A DNA stretch of 64,000 nt from Roseburia sp. (GTDB taxonomy: Bacteria > Bacillota > Clostridia > Lachnospirales > Lachnospiraceae). Location: the NCBI GenBank assembly GCA_023664685.1, contig JAMPFC010000003.1, positions 1-64,000 of the forward strand, written 5' to 3'. The notes beneath the pieces are model-generated. The model was given only the letters and a program-made list of their open reading frames with translations. It was not told where the DNA came from and ran no database searches. This document shows, piece by piece, positions 53,065-61,848 of the stretch. How positions within the stretch are numbered: the first letter of the stretch is position 1; each line of letters opens with the position of its first letter. The position numbers and the translations under genes are program-made.

Positions 53065-54170
53065 CCGACGCCACCTCCCAACAACAATTCCGTAATGAGC
53101 CGGAGGATCAGAAAGAGTCCGCCTCCTGTACCCAAAAACCACATCGCCGCCTTTACCTTACTGATCGGCGGTTTGCCGACGATCTTCCCGGTATCTCCAT
53201 TCATGGCAAAGACATATTCTCCATCCCGGTAGTCATAATTGATCATCCACACCGGAAGAAGGGCATAATCCGTCTTTTTCTTCTTGATGTCGTAGTCCCG
53301 TTCTGTTATGTTCACCGTGGCATAATTTTTCATCGTCTGGCGCGCATAGTCATCCATATACTGCTGAACGCGTTTCTGCACTCTGGGAAGCAGGTCATCA
53401 TCCGTATAATTATAACTCTCCGCCACAAATCCCGGAAGATACATCGAAGAAAATTCTTTGATATCTTCATAGTAGAATGGCTCCAGTTTATCCATCAGCC
53501 CATCGTCCATCCGCTCGGAAGCATCGACCGGAATGCGGTCATAATCCAAATCTACCTTTCGCCACACCTTGTAATGTTTGGTCGCTGTGACATTATAATT
53601 TCCACTAGAATAATGCGACACCCGGGTACAGTTCGCATGTACCTCCCCTTGTCCGGTCACATCAAACAGCCAGAAAGGTACATAAATTCCGACAATATCC
53701 CGGATACGGTCTGCGGTCATAAAATCATTTGGCGTGATCAGTCCCTTTTTACACCATTTCTTAAAGCCCTGAACCGCATCCTCCTTGCTCACCCGGAACG
53801 GAATCACCCGGGTAGGCGCTTTTTTCCCCTGCATACGGTCAGCCAAGATCATCGGCGAACCGCAAAAACTACATTTAGTAGCTGTCGTATCCTCCGATAC
53901 GACCAGTTCCGCCCCGCAATTCTCACAGTGATAGCGAACCACCGTCTCGTCAAATACATTATCCGATGGCTCCTCATGCACCTCACGGTACTCCCCTGTC
54001 ACCTCATCGACATTGTCCTTTGCCGCCTCCGCTTCGTATTCCCCGCCATTCTTCTCTGCGTATTCCTGTATATCAATGCTGTGTCCACAGGATGCGCAGG
54101 TAAGCATTCCCGACAGGGAGTCAAACATCATGTTTGCCCCGCAGCCCGGACACTTATACTGTACTACCAT
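53061..54170 (-). CDS. Zinc-ribbon membrane protein (YdjG-like)
   Basis: The 369-residue protein has two zinc ribbons, CPGCGANM with CASCGHS (about 7-30) and CENCGAEL with CSFCGSP (about 80-105). A conserved domain (VIPFRVSKEDAVQGFKKW, YVPFWLFDV, ALLPVWMINYDY) follows, and one C-terminal transmembrane helix (AMWFLGTGGGLFLILRLI). It is the first gene of the ydjGHI-like unit. AAGGAGGAGAGGT precedes the ATG. Confidence 0.85.
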   Translation of the reverse strand: MVVQYKCPGCGANMMFDSLSGMLTCASCGHSIDIQEYAEKNGGEYEAEAAKDNVDEVTGEYREVHEEPSDNVFDETVVRYHCENCGAELVVSEDTTATKCSFCGSPMILADRMQGKKAPTRVIPFRVSKEDAVQGFKKWCKKGLITPNDFMTADRIRDIVGIYVPFWLFDVTGQGEVHANCTRVSHYSSGNYNVTATKHYKVWRKVDLDYDRIPVDASERMDDGLMDKLEPFYYEDIKEFSSMYLPGFVAESYNYTDDDLLPRVQKRVQQYMDDYARQTMKNYATVNITERDYDIKKKKTDYALLPVWMINYDYRDGEYVFAMNGDTGKIVGKPPISKVKAAMWFLGTGGGLFLILRLITELLLGGGVG

Positions 54171-54189
54171 ACCTCTCCTCCTTCGTTTT

Positions 54190-56409
54190 TTAATCCTCTG
54201 CTTTCAGAAAGATCATTTTTCCCTCATACTCACGCTCCGCCCCATTGATCTCAATTCCTGCGTTCATAAGTATATTGCCGGCAAAGACCCCTTCCCTGTC
54301 ACTCAGACGGTAACGTATGTCCTCACCAAGTCCTTTTAGATAAATCCGTTCGCCCCATCTGCTCAGATGGTTCTCCACCCGGACAAAAGACAAAACCGCT
54401 TCTTTTTTATCCTTCGAGACTACCATATAGCAGTCATAACCTCTGCCATCTGACGGGGAAGCAATCCGAAAATAATCCCCCTCCCGGATCAGATCATTGC
54501 ATCTATGATATAAGGCAACCTGTTCCTTTATCTTTTCCTTTTCTTCTCCGGAAAGCTTTGTTACATCCAGTTCATAGCCAAATGTGCCAAAAAGCGCCAC
54601 CTGCCCTCTGGTATCAAACGGTGTTGTCCGCCCTGTCACATGATTGGGACAAGCACTTACATGGGCGCCGATCGTCGAGAGCGGGTATACCATCGCTGTC
54701 CCTCGCTGGATTTCCAACCGCTCAGCCGCATCCGTATCATCACTGCACCAGATCTGCGGGCTGTAATACAGCATCCCGGGATCAAACCGTCCTCCGCCTG
54801 CAGAACAATTTTCAAGAAGCAGCTCCGGAAAATCTTTTGTCAGCCTGTCCTGCATCTCATAAACCCCGAGTACGTACCTGTGATAAACCATCCCCTGCTC
54901 GTCATCTCTTGTCATATGTCCTGCTACATTCGTCAGACAGCGGTTCATATCCCATTTTATATAAACAGCTCCGGAAATCTCCACCACATGCTGGATGCGG
55001 CGGTATATCTCATCTCGTACCTCTTTTCTTCCGATATCCAAAACATACTGGTTTCTGTCCCGGCTCACCTCACGGTTCCGGTACTGCAAGATCCAGTCCG
55101 GATGCGTCCGGTAGAGTTCTGAATCCGGACTCACCATCTCTGGCTCCATCCAGAGACCAAATTTAAGCCCCCGCTCGCGCACTCCGTCCGCCAGTCGTTT
55201 AAGCCCGCCCGGCAGTTTTTCTTCATTGACAAACCAATCCCCGAGAGATGTGCTGTCATCATTCCGGCAGCCAAACCAGCCATCATCCATCACGAGCATT
55301 TCGATCCCAAGCTCCGCTGCTGTGTCGGCGATCTCCCACAATTTCTCCGTATCAAAATCAAAATACGTCGCTTCCCAGTTATTGATCAGCACCGGCCGCT
55401 TTTGATCCCGCCACACGCCGCGAAGCAGATGGCGCCGGTAAAAATCATGAAACCGCCTTGTCATGCCGCCAATTCCCGCCGGCGAATACACCATGACAGC
55501 CTCCGGCGCTGTAAAATGCTCTCCGTCCCGCAGTTTCCATGAAAAATGGTACGGATGGATTCCCATAACCGTCCGTATTCCTCCAAATTGGTTCCGCTCC
55601 ACCTGCGCAAAGAAATTTCCCGAATAGACAAAATTGATCCCATAAGCCCGCCCGGCATCTTCGGTCGCAGTCTTTTCCACGATCGCCATAAATGGATTTT
55701 CCTGATGGGAACTCTCGCCTCTGACCGATGCGATGCTCTGACGTCCCTCACCGATCTCTCTCCGGTAACGATTGCGCTCTCGTCCCCATGCTCCGTGCAG
55801 GGTGATCAGGTCGAACTCCCCACCTTTAAAATCCAGACAGAGGGAAAACACCCGCCCAAGATGGCAGTCCTCCCCGGAATGGTTCGTCACAATCACATTC
55901 CTTGTAATGACATCCTCTTTTTCAAACACCGAATAATACAATCCGATCTCTAACCCGAGTTCCGGTTCCTGAATACGCAGTACCAATGTCTGGCAGTCCT
56001 CCCCCGCCGCATAGGAAGAAGGAAGCCCCTCTAACTCCGGTTTTCCATCTATGATCTCATAGCCTGTATAGAAAAATTCCAATGCTTCCTGTCCATGCCC
56101 GATATCCACCTCAAGACAATGCTCCCTGAAATCTCCATATCCCGGCATTCCATATTCCCAACAGAATGTATCCTCAAACCGGATCTTCCGTCCCTTATTT
56201 TTTGATGGTATGTATTCTTCCTCGCCTGTAACGAGCAGATCAAGAAGTGCCTCTGTCTCATCATCCGGCATACCGGGGCCGCTAAAATCAATCCGGTCTC
56301 CATAGTACATATGCCCCACGTATCCGTCTTCGGTAACTCCGGCAAGATAACTCGATCTTATTGTATCCAATTTGAAAATACGGTGTTTCTCGTTTACTGT
56401 TATCCCCAC
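54190..56409 (-). CDS. Alpha-galactosidase, GH36
   Basis: The enzyme hydrolyses terminal alpha-1,6-galactose, for example from raffinose-family sugars, and lacks a signal peptide, so it is cytoplasmic. The 739-residue protein has the GH36 N-terminal beta-sandwich, then the barrel with MDDGWFG near residue 370, the nucleophile motif YIKWDMNRCL near 478 and the acid/base motif WCSDDTDA near 545. The start is GTG with GGGAG upstream. No sugar transporter or regulator is adjacent, so regulation is unclear. Confidence 0.94.
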   Translation of the reverse strand: MGITVNEKHRIFKLDTIRSSYLAGVTEDGYVGHMYYGDRIDFSGPGMPDDETEALLDLLVTGEEEYIPSKNKGRKIRFEDTFCWEYGMPGYGDFREHCLEVDIGHGQEALEFFYTGYEIIDGKPELEGLPSSYAAGEDCQTLVLRIQEPELGLEIGLYYSVFEKEDVITRNVIVTNHSGEDCHLGRVFSLCLDFKGGEFDLITLHGAWGRERNRYRREIGEGRQSIASVRGESSHQENPFMAIVEKTATEDAGRAYGINFVYSGNFFAQVERNQFGGIRTVMGIHPYHFSWKLRDGEHFTAPEAVMVYSPAGIGGMTRRFHDFYRRHLLRGVWRDQKRPVLINNWEATYFDFDTEKLWEIADTAAELGIEMLVMDDGWFGCRNDDSTSLGDWFVNEEKLPGGLKRLADGVRERGLKFGLWMEPEMVSPDSELYRTHPDWILQYRNREVSRDRNQYVLDIGRKEVRDEIYRRIQHVVEISGAVYIKWDMNRCLTNVAGHMTRDDEQGMVYHRYVLGVYEMQDRLTKDFPELLLENCSAGGGRFDPGMLYYSPQIWCSDDTDAAERLEIQRGTAMVYPLSTIGAHVSACPNHVTGRTTPFDTRGQVALFGTFGYELDVTKLSGEEKEKIKEQVALYHRCNDLIREGDYFRIASPSDGRGYDCYMVVSKDKKEAVLSFVRVENHLSRWGERIYLKGLGEDIRYRLSDREGVFAGNILMNAGIEINGAEREYEGKMIFLKAED

Positions 56410-56496
56410 GGTATTCTCCCTTCCTCAAAATTCCTGATCAAAAAACTGCAAGTTATGAAAAAAGCCATGCACCTGTCATCAGATACATAGCTTGTA

Positions 56497-56570
56497 CGTG
56501 GGTTAGAGGATTCGAACCCCCGACCTTTTGGTCCGTAGCCAAACGCTCTATCCAGCTGAGCTAAACCCAC
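56497..56570 (-). tRNA. tRNA-Arg(ACG)
   Basis: On the minus strand the acceptor GTGGGTT pairs with AACCCAC and discriminator G follows. The D arm is GCTCAGCTGGATAGAGC. The anticodon stem TTTGG/CCAAA holds CTACGGA, anticodon ACG. The T arm is GGGGGTTCGAATCCTC. CCA is not encoded. A coding frame overlapping it at 56400-56597 is an artefact. Confidence 0.95.
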
Positions 56571-56650
56571 AAATATATGTTGGCGCCTGATACGCAAGAT
56601 TTATGTTATCATAAACAAAAATATTTGTCAATATTTTTTGCATGTAAATT

Positions 56651-57379
56651 TTATTTTGGTTTGAATGCAGTTGCGTGGCTTCGCATACCGAGAAGGATCT
56701 TCTTTTCCATGCGGCTCACCTGAACTTGGCTGATCCCGAGACACTCCGCAACTTCCCGCTGCGTCCTATCCTCATAATAACGCATCCGGATCAATTTCTT
56801 TTCTTTTTCATCCAATAATTTCATCAGTTGTTCTACCATCATCCGGTTTAAAAGTTCCTCGTTCCAGTCGGATTTTTCCTGTATCTTTTCCTCTAGGGAA
56901 ACCTCCCGTCCGTCAGAAAAACAGATTGGTTTGTTGATCGATTCCACCTCTGAATTTGCCTCGAGAGCAAGCACGATATCCTCTACCGCGATCTCCGTAG
57001 CGGCTGCAAGTTCCTCGATCGAAGGCTCTCTGTCCAACTCCTGCGACAATTTGTCCGCCGCGCGTTTTATTTTCCATCCGTTCTCCTTTATACTCCTGCT
57101 CACCTTCACCATCCCGTCATCCCGGAGAAAACGCTTGATTTCCCCACTGATCAACGGAACTGCATAAGTGGAAAATTTTACCTCAAATCCCATATCAAAT
57201 TTGTCGACCGCTTTGATCAGACCGATTGCCCCGATCTGGCTCAGTTCTTCACTGTCATATCCGCGCCCCGCATATCGGCTTACGATGCTGTACACAAGTC
57301 CCATATTGTTCTGTATCACTTTGTCCCTTGCCAATTTATCCCCTGATCGTGCCTGTTTTATCAGTTCTATGGTTTCCAT
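56651..57379 (-). CDS. sigF: RNA polymerase sporulation sigma factor F
   Basis: Sigma-F starts forespore gene expression. The 242-residue protein has region 2 (NNMGLVYSIVSRYAGRGYD, then GAIGLIKAVDKFD), region 3 and region 4 with a helix-turn-helix (TQREVAECLGISQVQVSRME). It follows spoIIAB after 14 bases, completing the spoIIA operon. AGGGG precedes the ATG. Confidence 0.95.
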   Translation of the reverse strand: METIELIKQARSGDKLARDKVIQNNMGLVYSIVSRYAGRGYDSEELSQIGAIGLIKAVDKFDMGFEVKFSTYAVPLISGEIKRFLRDDGMVKVSRSIKENGWKIKRAADKLSQELDREPSIEELAAATEIAVEDIVLALEANSEVESINKPICFSDGREVSLEEKIQEKSDWNEELLNRMMVEQLMKLLDEKEKKLIRMRYYEDRTQREVAECLGISQVQVSRMEKKILLGMRSHATAFKPK

Positions 57380-57393
57380 TGACCCGGCCCCTT

Positions 57394-57834
57394 CTATGAG
57401 ATATTCATTGCACTATATATATTTTTTTTCATCCGGATGACTGTTCCCTCGCCCGGCTCCGACTCCACATGGAGTTCATCCATAAAAGCTTCCATAAAAG
57501 CAAATCCCATCCCGGATCTGTCCAGTTCCGGCTTTGACGTATAGAGCGGCTCCATCGCTTTGGCAATATCGCTGATCCCCTCGCCCTCATCTGATATTTC
57601 AAGATACAGTGTGTTTTCCTCGATCCTCGCATACACCTTTACCATCCCGCTCTGTTTTTCATATCCGTGTATAATGGCATTTGTGACCGCCTCCGACACC
57701 GCTGTCTTTACGTCCGCAAGTTCCTCAAGCGTCGGATCAAGCCTTGCCATAAAGGCACTCACCACGGTTCGGGCAAAACTTTCATTCTCGGAACTGCTGC
57801 TAAATTCCAGTTTCATTTCATTATATGTACTCAT
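57394..57834 (-). CDS. spoIIAB: Anti-sigma-F factor SpoIIAB
   Basis: SpoIIAB is a GHKL-fold serine kinase that holds sigma-F inactive and phosphorylates SpoIIAA. The 146-residue protein has the N box [13 protein letters not shown] near residue 45, G1 EISDEGEGI near 80 and G2 [11 protein letters not shown] near 107. The ATG at 57834 has GGAGG five bases upstream. A start four codons further upstream would place the ribosome site inside the gene. It lies between spoIIAA and sigF. Confidence 0.95.
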   Translation of the reverse strand: MSTYNEMKLEFSSSSENESFARTVVSAFMARLDPTLEELADVKTAVSEAVTNAIIHGYEKQSGMVKVYARIEENTLYLEISDEGEGISDIAKAMEPLYTSKPELDRSGMGFAFMEAFMDELHVESEPGEGTVIRMKKNIYSAMNIS

Positions 57835-57876
57835 CGTCTCCTCCAATTCTGCATATCCATGCCTTTTTTGATATCT

Positions 57877-58188
57877 TTATTCAATTTTTTGTATCACCTT
57901 ATACAATCCGGACATCGAAAATATCCTGTCAATTCCGGGGCTGATCCCTGTCACATACACCGTTCCCCCAAAATAATGCATCTTCCGGTGTCGTCCCATG
58001 ACCATCCCGATTCCGGAACTATCCATAAAAGTCATTCCCGAAAAATCAAAGACGATATTCCTCACCGTCCCCTTTTCGATCAGGACGTCGGTCGTTTTAC
58101 TGATCTGTCCTGCTGTGTGGTGGTCTAACTCCTCACTGATATGCAGGATGAGGTTTGCACCATTTCTCTCCAGCGAAAAATTTTCCAT
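57877..58188 (-). CDS. spoIIAA: Anti-sigma-F antagonist SpoIIAA
   Basis: The 103-residue STAS-domain protein releases sigma-F by binding SpoIIAB when unphosphorylated. The phosphorylatable serine lies in TFMDSSGIGMVMGR near residue 57. It starts MENFSLERNGANLILH. GGAGGATAACT precedes the ATG. I did not find a sigma-H promoter with correct spacing in the short leader. Confidence 0.95.
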   Translation of the reverse strand: MENFSLERNGANLILHISEELDHHTAGQISKTTDVLIEKGTVRNIVFDFSGMTFMDSSGIGMVMGRHRKMHYFGGTVYVTGISPGIDRIFSMSGLYKVIQKIE

Positions 58189-58260
58189 AGTTATCCTCCA
58201 TTCCGGAGCGTTTATGCGCCCAATTTCCTAAAACCGTGTCAATGCAGACACAAAAAAAGA

Positions 58261-58302
58261 ACTACCGAAGATACAAATTCTCATTTGTCATTCTTCCGTA
58301 GT
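58261..58302 (-). terminator. Terminator after the TPR gene
   Basis: ACTACGGAAGAATGACAAAT pairs with ATTTGTATCTTCGGTAGT (three mismatches or wobble pairs). On the minus strand it is followed by TCTTTTTTT. It separates the TPR gene from spoIIA. Confidence 0.85.
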
Positions 58303-58327
58303 CCTTTGATTTTTTCTTTCCTGTTTG

Positions 58328-59731
58328 TTACTGTGTCTGGATTCCAAGCTGACGCAGGCGGTTTCTCGCCTCGGCAGCTCTTGAGGTGGAATCATCCACT
58401 TCAATTACCTTTTCATAATACTCCTGTGCTTTTTTCTTCTTGCTTCTCTGGTGATAGACCCTTCCCATAAAATACAGCGCATCCTGATTTTCCTCTTCGA
58501 TGGAAAGTACCTGTTTTAAAAGATTCTCGGCTTCGTCATACTGGCCGGAATTGAACTTGGCTCTTCCGTCTTCAAAAAGACGCTGCACATCCTGCGGGGT
58601 GATCTCCTTAGAAACCATTTTATACAGTTCCTTCGTCTCCTCCGAATCAAAATCACTTTCTTCATAAGAGCTGACAGTACTGGCAGCAAGAAGCCTGTCC
58701 CCATCATTATAATATTTCACCGCCAGAAGAAGCGCTTCATTTCTCTCTGTCTCGCTGGCGTCCTTTGTCTCATTTTCATCAAGCTTTTTCTGCAGTTCAT
58801 CTGCTTTTTCCGTAAGGGAATCGTTCTCCTTTTGAAGAGAGGAAATCTGTGCCTCCTTCACGGAAAGCTCTTGGTTGCTTTCGGTGATATCCGCCGAATT
58901 ATTTTCGATCTGATTTCCCTCTAAGGTCGGACGGATCAGAACAAAACTCACGATCAGACCGATCATGATACCGATAAATACATTGATGACCGGCATCCAG
59001 TGGCGTTTTTCCTCTTTATAAGACCCCACTGGCTGAACATTTGCCAGAGGATCTTTTTTTGACTGCTGCCGGTACGCTTTCACAGAATTTTCCCGGCTGC
59101 GCCCGCTATCATCACTGAACTTGTCCCCGATCTCCTGCATATACCGCAACGTCGTCGTATTGTTAAAATCGATCCGTCTCGCACGTTTCAGGCACTTCAC
59201 AGCCTTTGCATAATCTTTTGTACGGATATACAAAAGCGCTAGCAGCTGATGGGCGCGGACAAATTTGGGATTCAGGCTGATGACCTTTTTCAACTGGATA
59301 ACAGCAAGATCTTCATTGCCCCCCTTCGCCGCATTCAACGCCGAGTTGTATTTCTTGATCGTCTGGTTGACCGCATCCAGTGCTGTCTGGTTCTTCTGTA
59401 TCACCCGGATGTAGGCCTCCGCCCTGTTTTGCTCCGGATTCAGGTGGCGGCTGAAAACCCATTCGCCCAAAGCCGCTACGGTCTCTCCCATCTCATTATA
59501 GATGAGTCCCAGAAGATTTCTGGCATTCATATTGTATTTATCAAATTGCAGACTCTTTTTCAGCACAAGGATCGCTCCCGAAAGATCACGTACTTTTGCC
59601 TTTTCAAGTCCCATATTATAATATGCGTTTGAAATCCGCTTCACATAATGTATGATTTCCAAATCCTGTCCACAAAATCTGCACACGCTGATCTCATCGC
59701 TTATTATCGCATCACATCTCGGACATCTCAT
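58328..59731 (-). CDS. Zinc-ribbon, TPR and coiled-coil membrane protein
   Basis: The 467-residue protein has an N-terminal zinc ribbon (MRCPRCDAIISDE with CRFCGQD) and tetratricopeptide units (about 35-215). One transmembrane helix follows (VINVFIGIMIGLIVSFVLI, about 255-273), then a coiled coil (about 290-330) and C-terminal TPR units (about 335-460). It is probably a scaffold across the membrane; no function is known. GGAGG precedes the ATG. A 47-residue gene lies directly upstream and may be cotranscribed. Confidence 0.82.
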   Translation of the reverse strand: MRCPRCDAIISDEISVCRFCGQDLEIIHYVKRISNAYYNMGLEKAKVRDLSGAILVLKKSLQFDKYNMNARNLLGLIYNEMGETVAALGEWVFSRHLNPEQNRAEAYIRVIQKNQTALDAVNQTIKKYNSALNAAKGGNEDLAVIQLKKVISLNPKFVRAHQLLALLYIRTKDYAKAVKCLKRARRIDFNNTTTLRYMQEIGDKFSDDSGRSRENSVKAYRQQSKKDPLANVQPVGSYKEEKRHWMPVINVFIGIMIGLIVSFVLIRPTLEGNQIENNSADITESNQELSVKEAQISSLQKENDSLTEKADELQKKLDENETKDASETERNEALLLAVKYYNDGDRLLAASTVSSYEESDFDSEETKELYKMVSKEITPQDVQRLFEDGRAKFNSGQYDEAENLLKQVLSIEEENQDALYFMGRVYHQRSKKKKAQEYYEKVIEVDDSTSRAAEARNRLRQLGIQTQ

Positions 59732-59809
59732 TTACGTTCCTCCAACTATATTTCAACCCACTCTGGTCTCCTGTATCCCTTTTTATATCCCTTTTTTGTC
59801 ATCTTCCGG

Positions 59810-59953
59810 TCACACTCCGGATTTGACCTCCGTGATCAGTTCCCGGATAATATCTGTCACATCTGTCATATTATAGTTATTGACCACGTCCTCGATCTGT
59901 TCTACATCGGGACTCGGCTCATATTTTTCGAGTTCTTCGTCAAAATTGATCAT
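59810..59953 (-). CDS. Small acidic protein of unknown function (47 aa)
   Basis: This 47-residue protein is read from an ATG preceded by AAGGAGG (AAGGAGGCACAGT), the strongest possible ribosome site. The sequence begins MINFDEELEKYEPSPDVEQI and ends ELITEVKSGV. It is strongly acidic with no cysteines and is predicted helical. It lies 78 bases upstream of the TPR gene on the same strand, a likely operon partner. No family is recognised. Confidence 0.65.
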   Translation of the reverse strand: MINFDEELEKYEPSPDVEQIEDVVNNYNMTDVTDIIRELITEVKSGV

Positions 59954-60120
59954 ACTGTGCCTCCTTACCAAAAATCATCATTCAAACCTTTTCATATATC
60001 CTTTTATACTAAAATTGATTCCTGTCAAACTGACCTTGCTATCATCATACCTACTTTTATAGAAAAAAGCAAGGGGAAAAAAGGCTTTTTTCACAAAAGT
60101 CATCGCAATTTTTGACAAAA

Positions 60121-60993
60121 CTAAAACTTTATGCTCCTTACGCTTTTGAGTTTCCGGTAAAAGGTCGATCGAGACCGGATTCCAAGACGCTTCATCGCTT
60201 GGACTTCCGTGATTTTTTTCGTACGGAACTGTTCGGAAACCCTGCGCAGTGTCAGTTCATCGATCACGATCGGTTTCCTTCCTCTGTATGCGCCGCGTTT
60301 CTTCGCCGCTGACACACCCTTTTCACGCTTTTTTATCTGCAAAAGCCTACTCCGGTAATACTGATGGCCGAGGATCGCCATCACACTGCTTCGGTTTCTC
60401 TCATCGATCACAATGCCCTCTTTCTCGAATACGATTTCAGCCCCCGCGCCAAGAAGTCCCAAAACTCTCTCTGTGTATACCGTTGGATTTTTTGAGACCG
60501 TATCATGGCTTTTTATCATCACCCGGTCGCCATACCGGAGCATCTCAGGAAGGATCGGTTCCTCTCCGTACCGATAACATCTTCTCCCCGCCCGGTATCT
60601 TTCGACCACAAGGTTATCATTCCCATAAAAAAGTCCGGTTCGTATGAGCCACTCAAACCGGTCATAATGCCCAAGTCCCACCGACTCCATCAATTCCTGA
60701 ACGTCCTCCCTGTCCTCCGACGGACTTCTCTCCGTAATAAAGACCGGCTGGACATTGACCCGGTAATATACTTTCCGTCGCATTTTCATATCGATACCCG
60801 GAATCCCATAAAACACCCCCGCTTGGATTCCATCGATGATATCCCAATATGGCGTAAAAACATACTGATACTGTCCGTCTGCAAACGTCTGGTATTCGAT
60901 CTTTGCCACACTGTATTTTTCCCCATATCTGCCAATCGCTTTGATCACTCCGGCATTTGTATACTCCGGCATTCCCAAAATCCGCTTCTCCAT
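60121..60993 (-). CDS. Serine-recombinase-derived DNA-binding protein without catalytic domain
   Basis: The 290-residue protein falls in two parts. Residues ~1-125 (MPEYTNAGVIKAIGRYGEKY, VFYGIPGIDM, VFITERSPSEDRED) form a domain I do not recognise. Residues ~145-290 align with the latter part of serine recombinases: LRYGDRVMI, EKEGIVID, RLLQIKKREKGVSAAKKRG, GRKPIVID and a C-terminal helix-turn-helix (KITEVQAMKRLGIRSRSTFYRKL). The catalytic serine segment (YARVS-type) is missing. The ATG follows the TAG of the HipA-like gene with no gap. Predicted role: a DNA-binding regulator and partner of the kinase, by inference. Confidence 0.75.
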   Translation of the reverse strand: MEKRILGMPEYTNAGVIKAIGRYGEKYSVAKIEYQTFADGQYQYVFTPYWDIIDGIQAGVFYGIPGIDMKMRRKVYYRVNVQPVFITERSPSEDREDVQELMESVGLGHYDRFEWLIRTGLFYGNDNLVVERYRAGRRCYRYGEEPILPEMLRYGDRVMIKSHDTVSKNPTVYTERVLGLLGAGAEIVFEKEGIVIDERNRSSVMAILGHQYYRSRLLQIKKREKGVSAAKKRGAYRGRKPIVIDELTLRRVSEQFRTKKITEVQAMKRLGIRSRSTFYRKLKSVRSIKF

Positions 60994-61845
60994 CTACATC
61001 GTCCTCTCAAAAGGTTCCAAAAGCAGTCTTTTGTATCTCTCTTCAATCATCGTAAGTATAAATTGCTTTTTTATGTCACTCAGTATGTCCATCGCCTGCA
61101 CGAGAAGATCGAGCATGGCAAAATCCATTTTGCTTATGATCCTCCAAAGCGCCCTGTCGCATTCCCGGAACCGGTGGCTGGATATGATCTCCAAAAAAGA
61201 GCATTCGCGCCTGTCCATCCGGATCTGCGCCGCGCATGGTTCAAAAATCAGCTGCTCCATCTTTTCACTGGAATACAATATCTCCCGGCACTGTTCATCC
61301 GAAACGATCCCGGGAAACAGACAGGCGTCGTTATTAAATACCGGCGCCAGCTCATATCCCTCTTCTGTTTTGACAAATCCCCAGCTGTTCTCCCGCCTGT
61401 CCGGATTTCCAAGGAGTGCGTCGATGACAAACACATCCCAGAATGTATCCCACATCTCCCTCCGGTGTTCTGCCTCGCCCAGACTGCGAAAAAATTCCCC
61501 TTCGGTCTCACAAGCAGCAGGATGTCCTTTTTCACCTGTATCTGTCATCTGTTCGCGGACATCACAAAAGGGGATAAACACCTCCCCCTCTGCAACAAAA
61601 TCCTTCATCAGCACGATCTCTTCTCCCCGGTACATCCCAAGCCACGTATCCTGCACCACACATCCAAGCAGTCCGAAAATACAGCTTCCGAGATATTCCG
61701 ACACATGATTATGCATTTTTCCGTCTTTTGTATTTTTCCGAAATTTTATGATATAATCGTTCCCATTGATCCGGATTCCTTTTTTCCGCACACTGCCGCC
61801 ATAATATTTGCAGCTCGGAGGATATCCGGAAAAATCCTCTAACAC
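60994..61845 (-). CDS. Divergent HipA-like kinase-fold protein behind valS
   Basis: The 283-residue protein has HipA/CtkA-type features: YGGSVRKKGIRINGNDYIIKF near the N terminus, LMKDF near residue 78 and the catalytic-loop equivalent GNPDRRENSWGF near 165. The metal-loop equivalent is LAPVFNNDACLFP near 185. The usual DRH is DRR and the usual Asp of PVFD is Asn, so kinase activity may be altered or lost. The start appears to be GTG at 61845, three bases after the valS stop. No good ribosome site is seen, suggesting coupling. The following gene starts immediately at its stop. Confidence 0.75.
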   Translation of the reverse strand: MLEDFSGYPPSCKYYGGSVRKKGIRINGNDYIIKFRKNTKDGKMHNHVSEYLGSCIFGLLGCVVQDTWLGMYRGEEIVLMKDFVAEGEVFIPFCDVREQMTDTGEKGHPAACETEGEFFRSLGEAEHRREMWDTFWDVFVIDALLGNPDRRENSWGFVKTEEGYELAPVFNNDACLFPGIVSDEQCREILYSSEKMEQLIFEPCAAQIRMDRRECSFLEIISSHRFRECDRALWRIISKMDFAMLDLLVQAMDILSDIKKQFILTMIEERYKRLLLEPFERTM

Positions 61846-61848
61846 ATC

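Noticed and set aside
52932..54248. 438-codon plus-strand frame opposite the ydjGH-like genes
   Set aside because: It is a shadow of two well-supported minus-strand genes; composition is His/Arg/Ile-rich without domain pattern.
56400..56597. Open frame on the minus strand over the tRNA-Arg gene
   Set aside because: Its peptide (GLAQLDRAFGYG) is the well-known spurious translation of a tRNA; the tRNA structure explains the sequence.
58189..58260. Sigma-H promoter for spoIIA
   Set aside because: An AGGAAAT and a GAAT element are present but are 16 bases apart instead of 11-12 and overlap the ribosome site, so the match is not acceptable.
60505..61842. 445-codon plus-strand frame opposite the HipA-like and recombinase-like genes
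   Set aside because: There is no ribosome site and no recognisable motif. The opposite strand shows clear protein family motifs.
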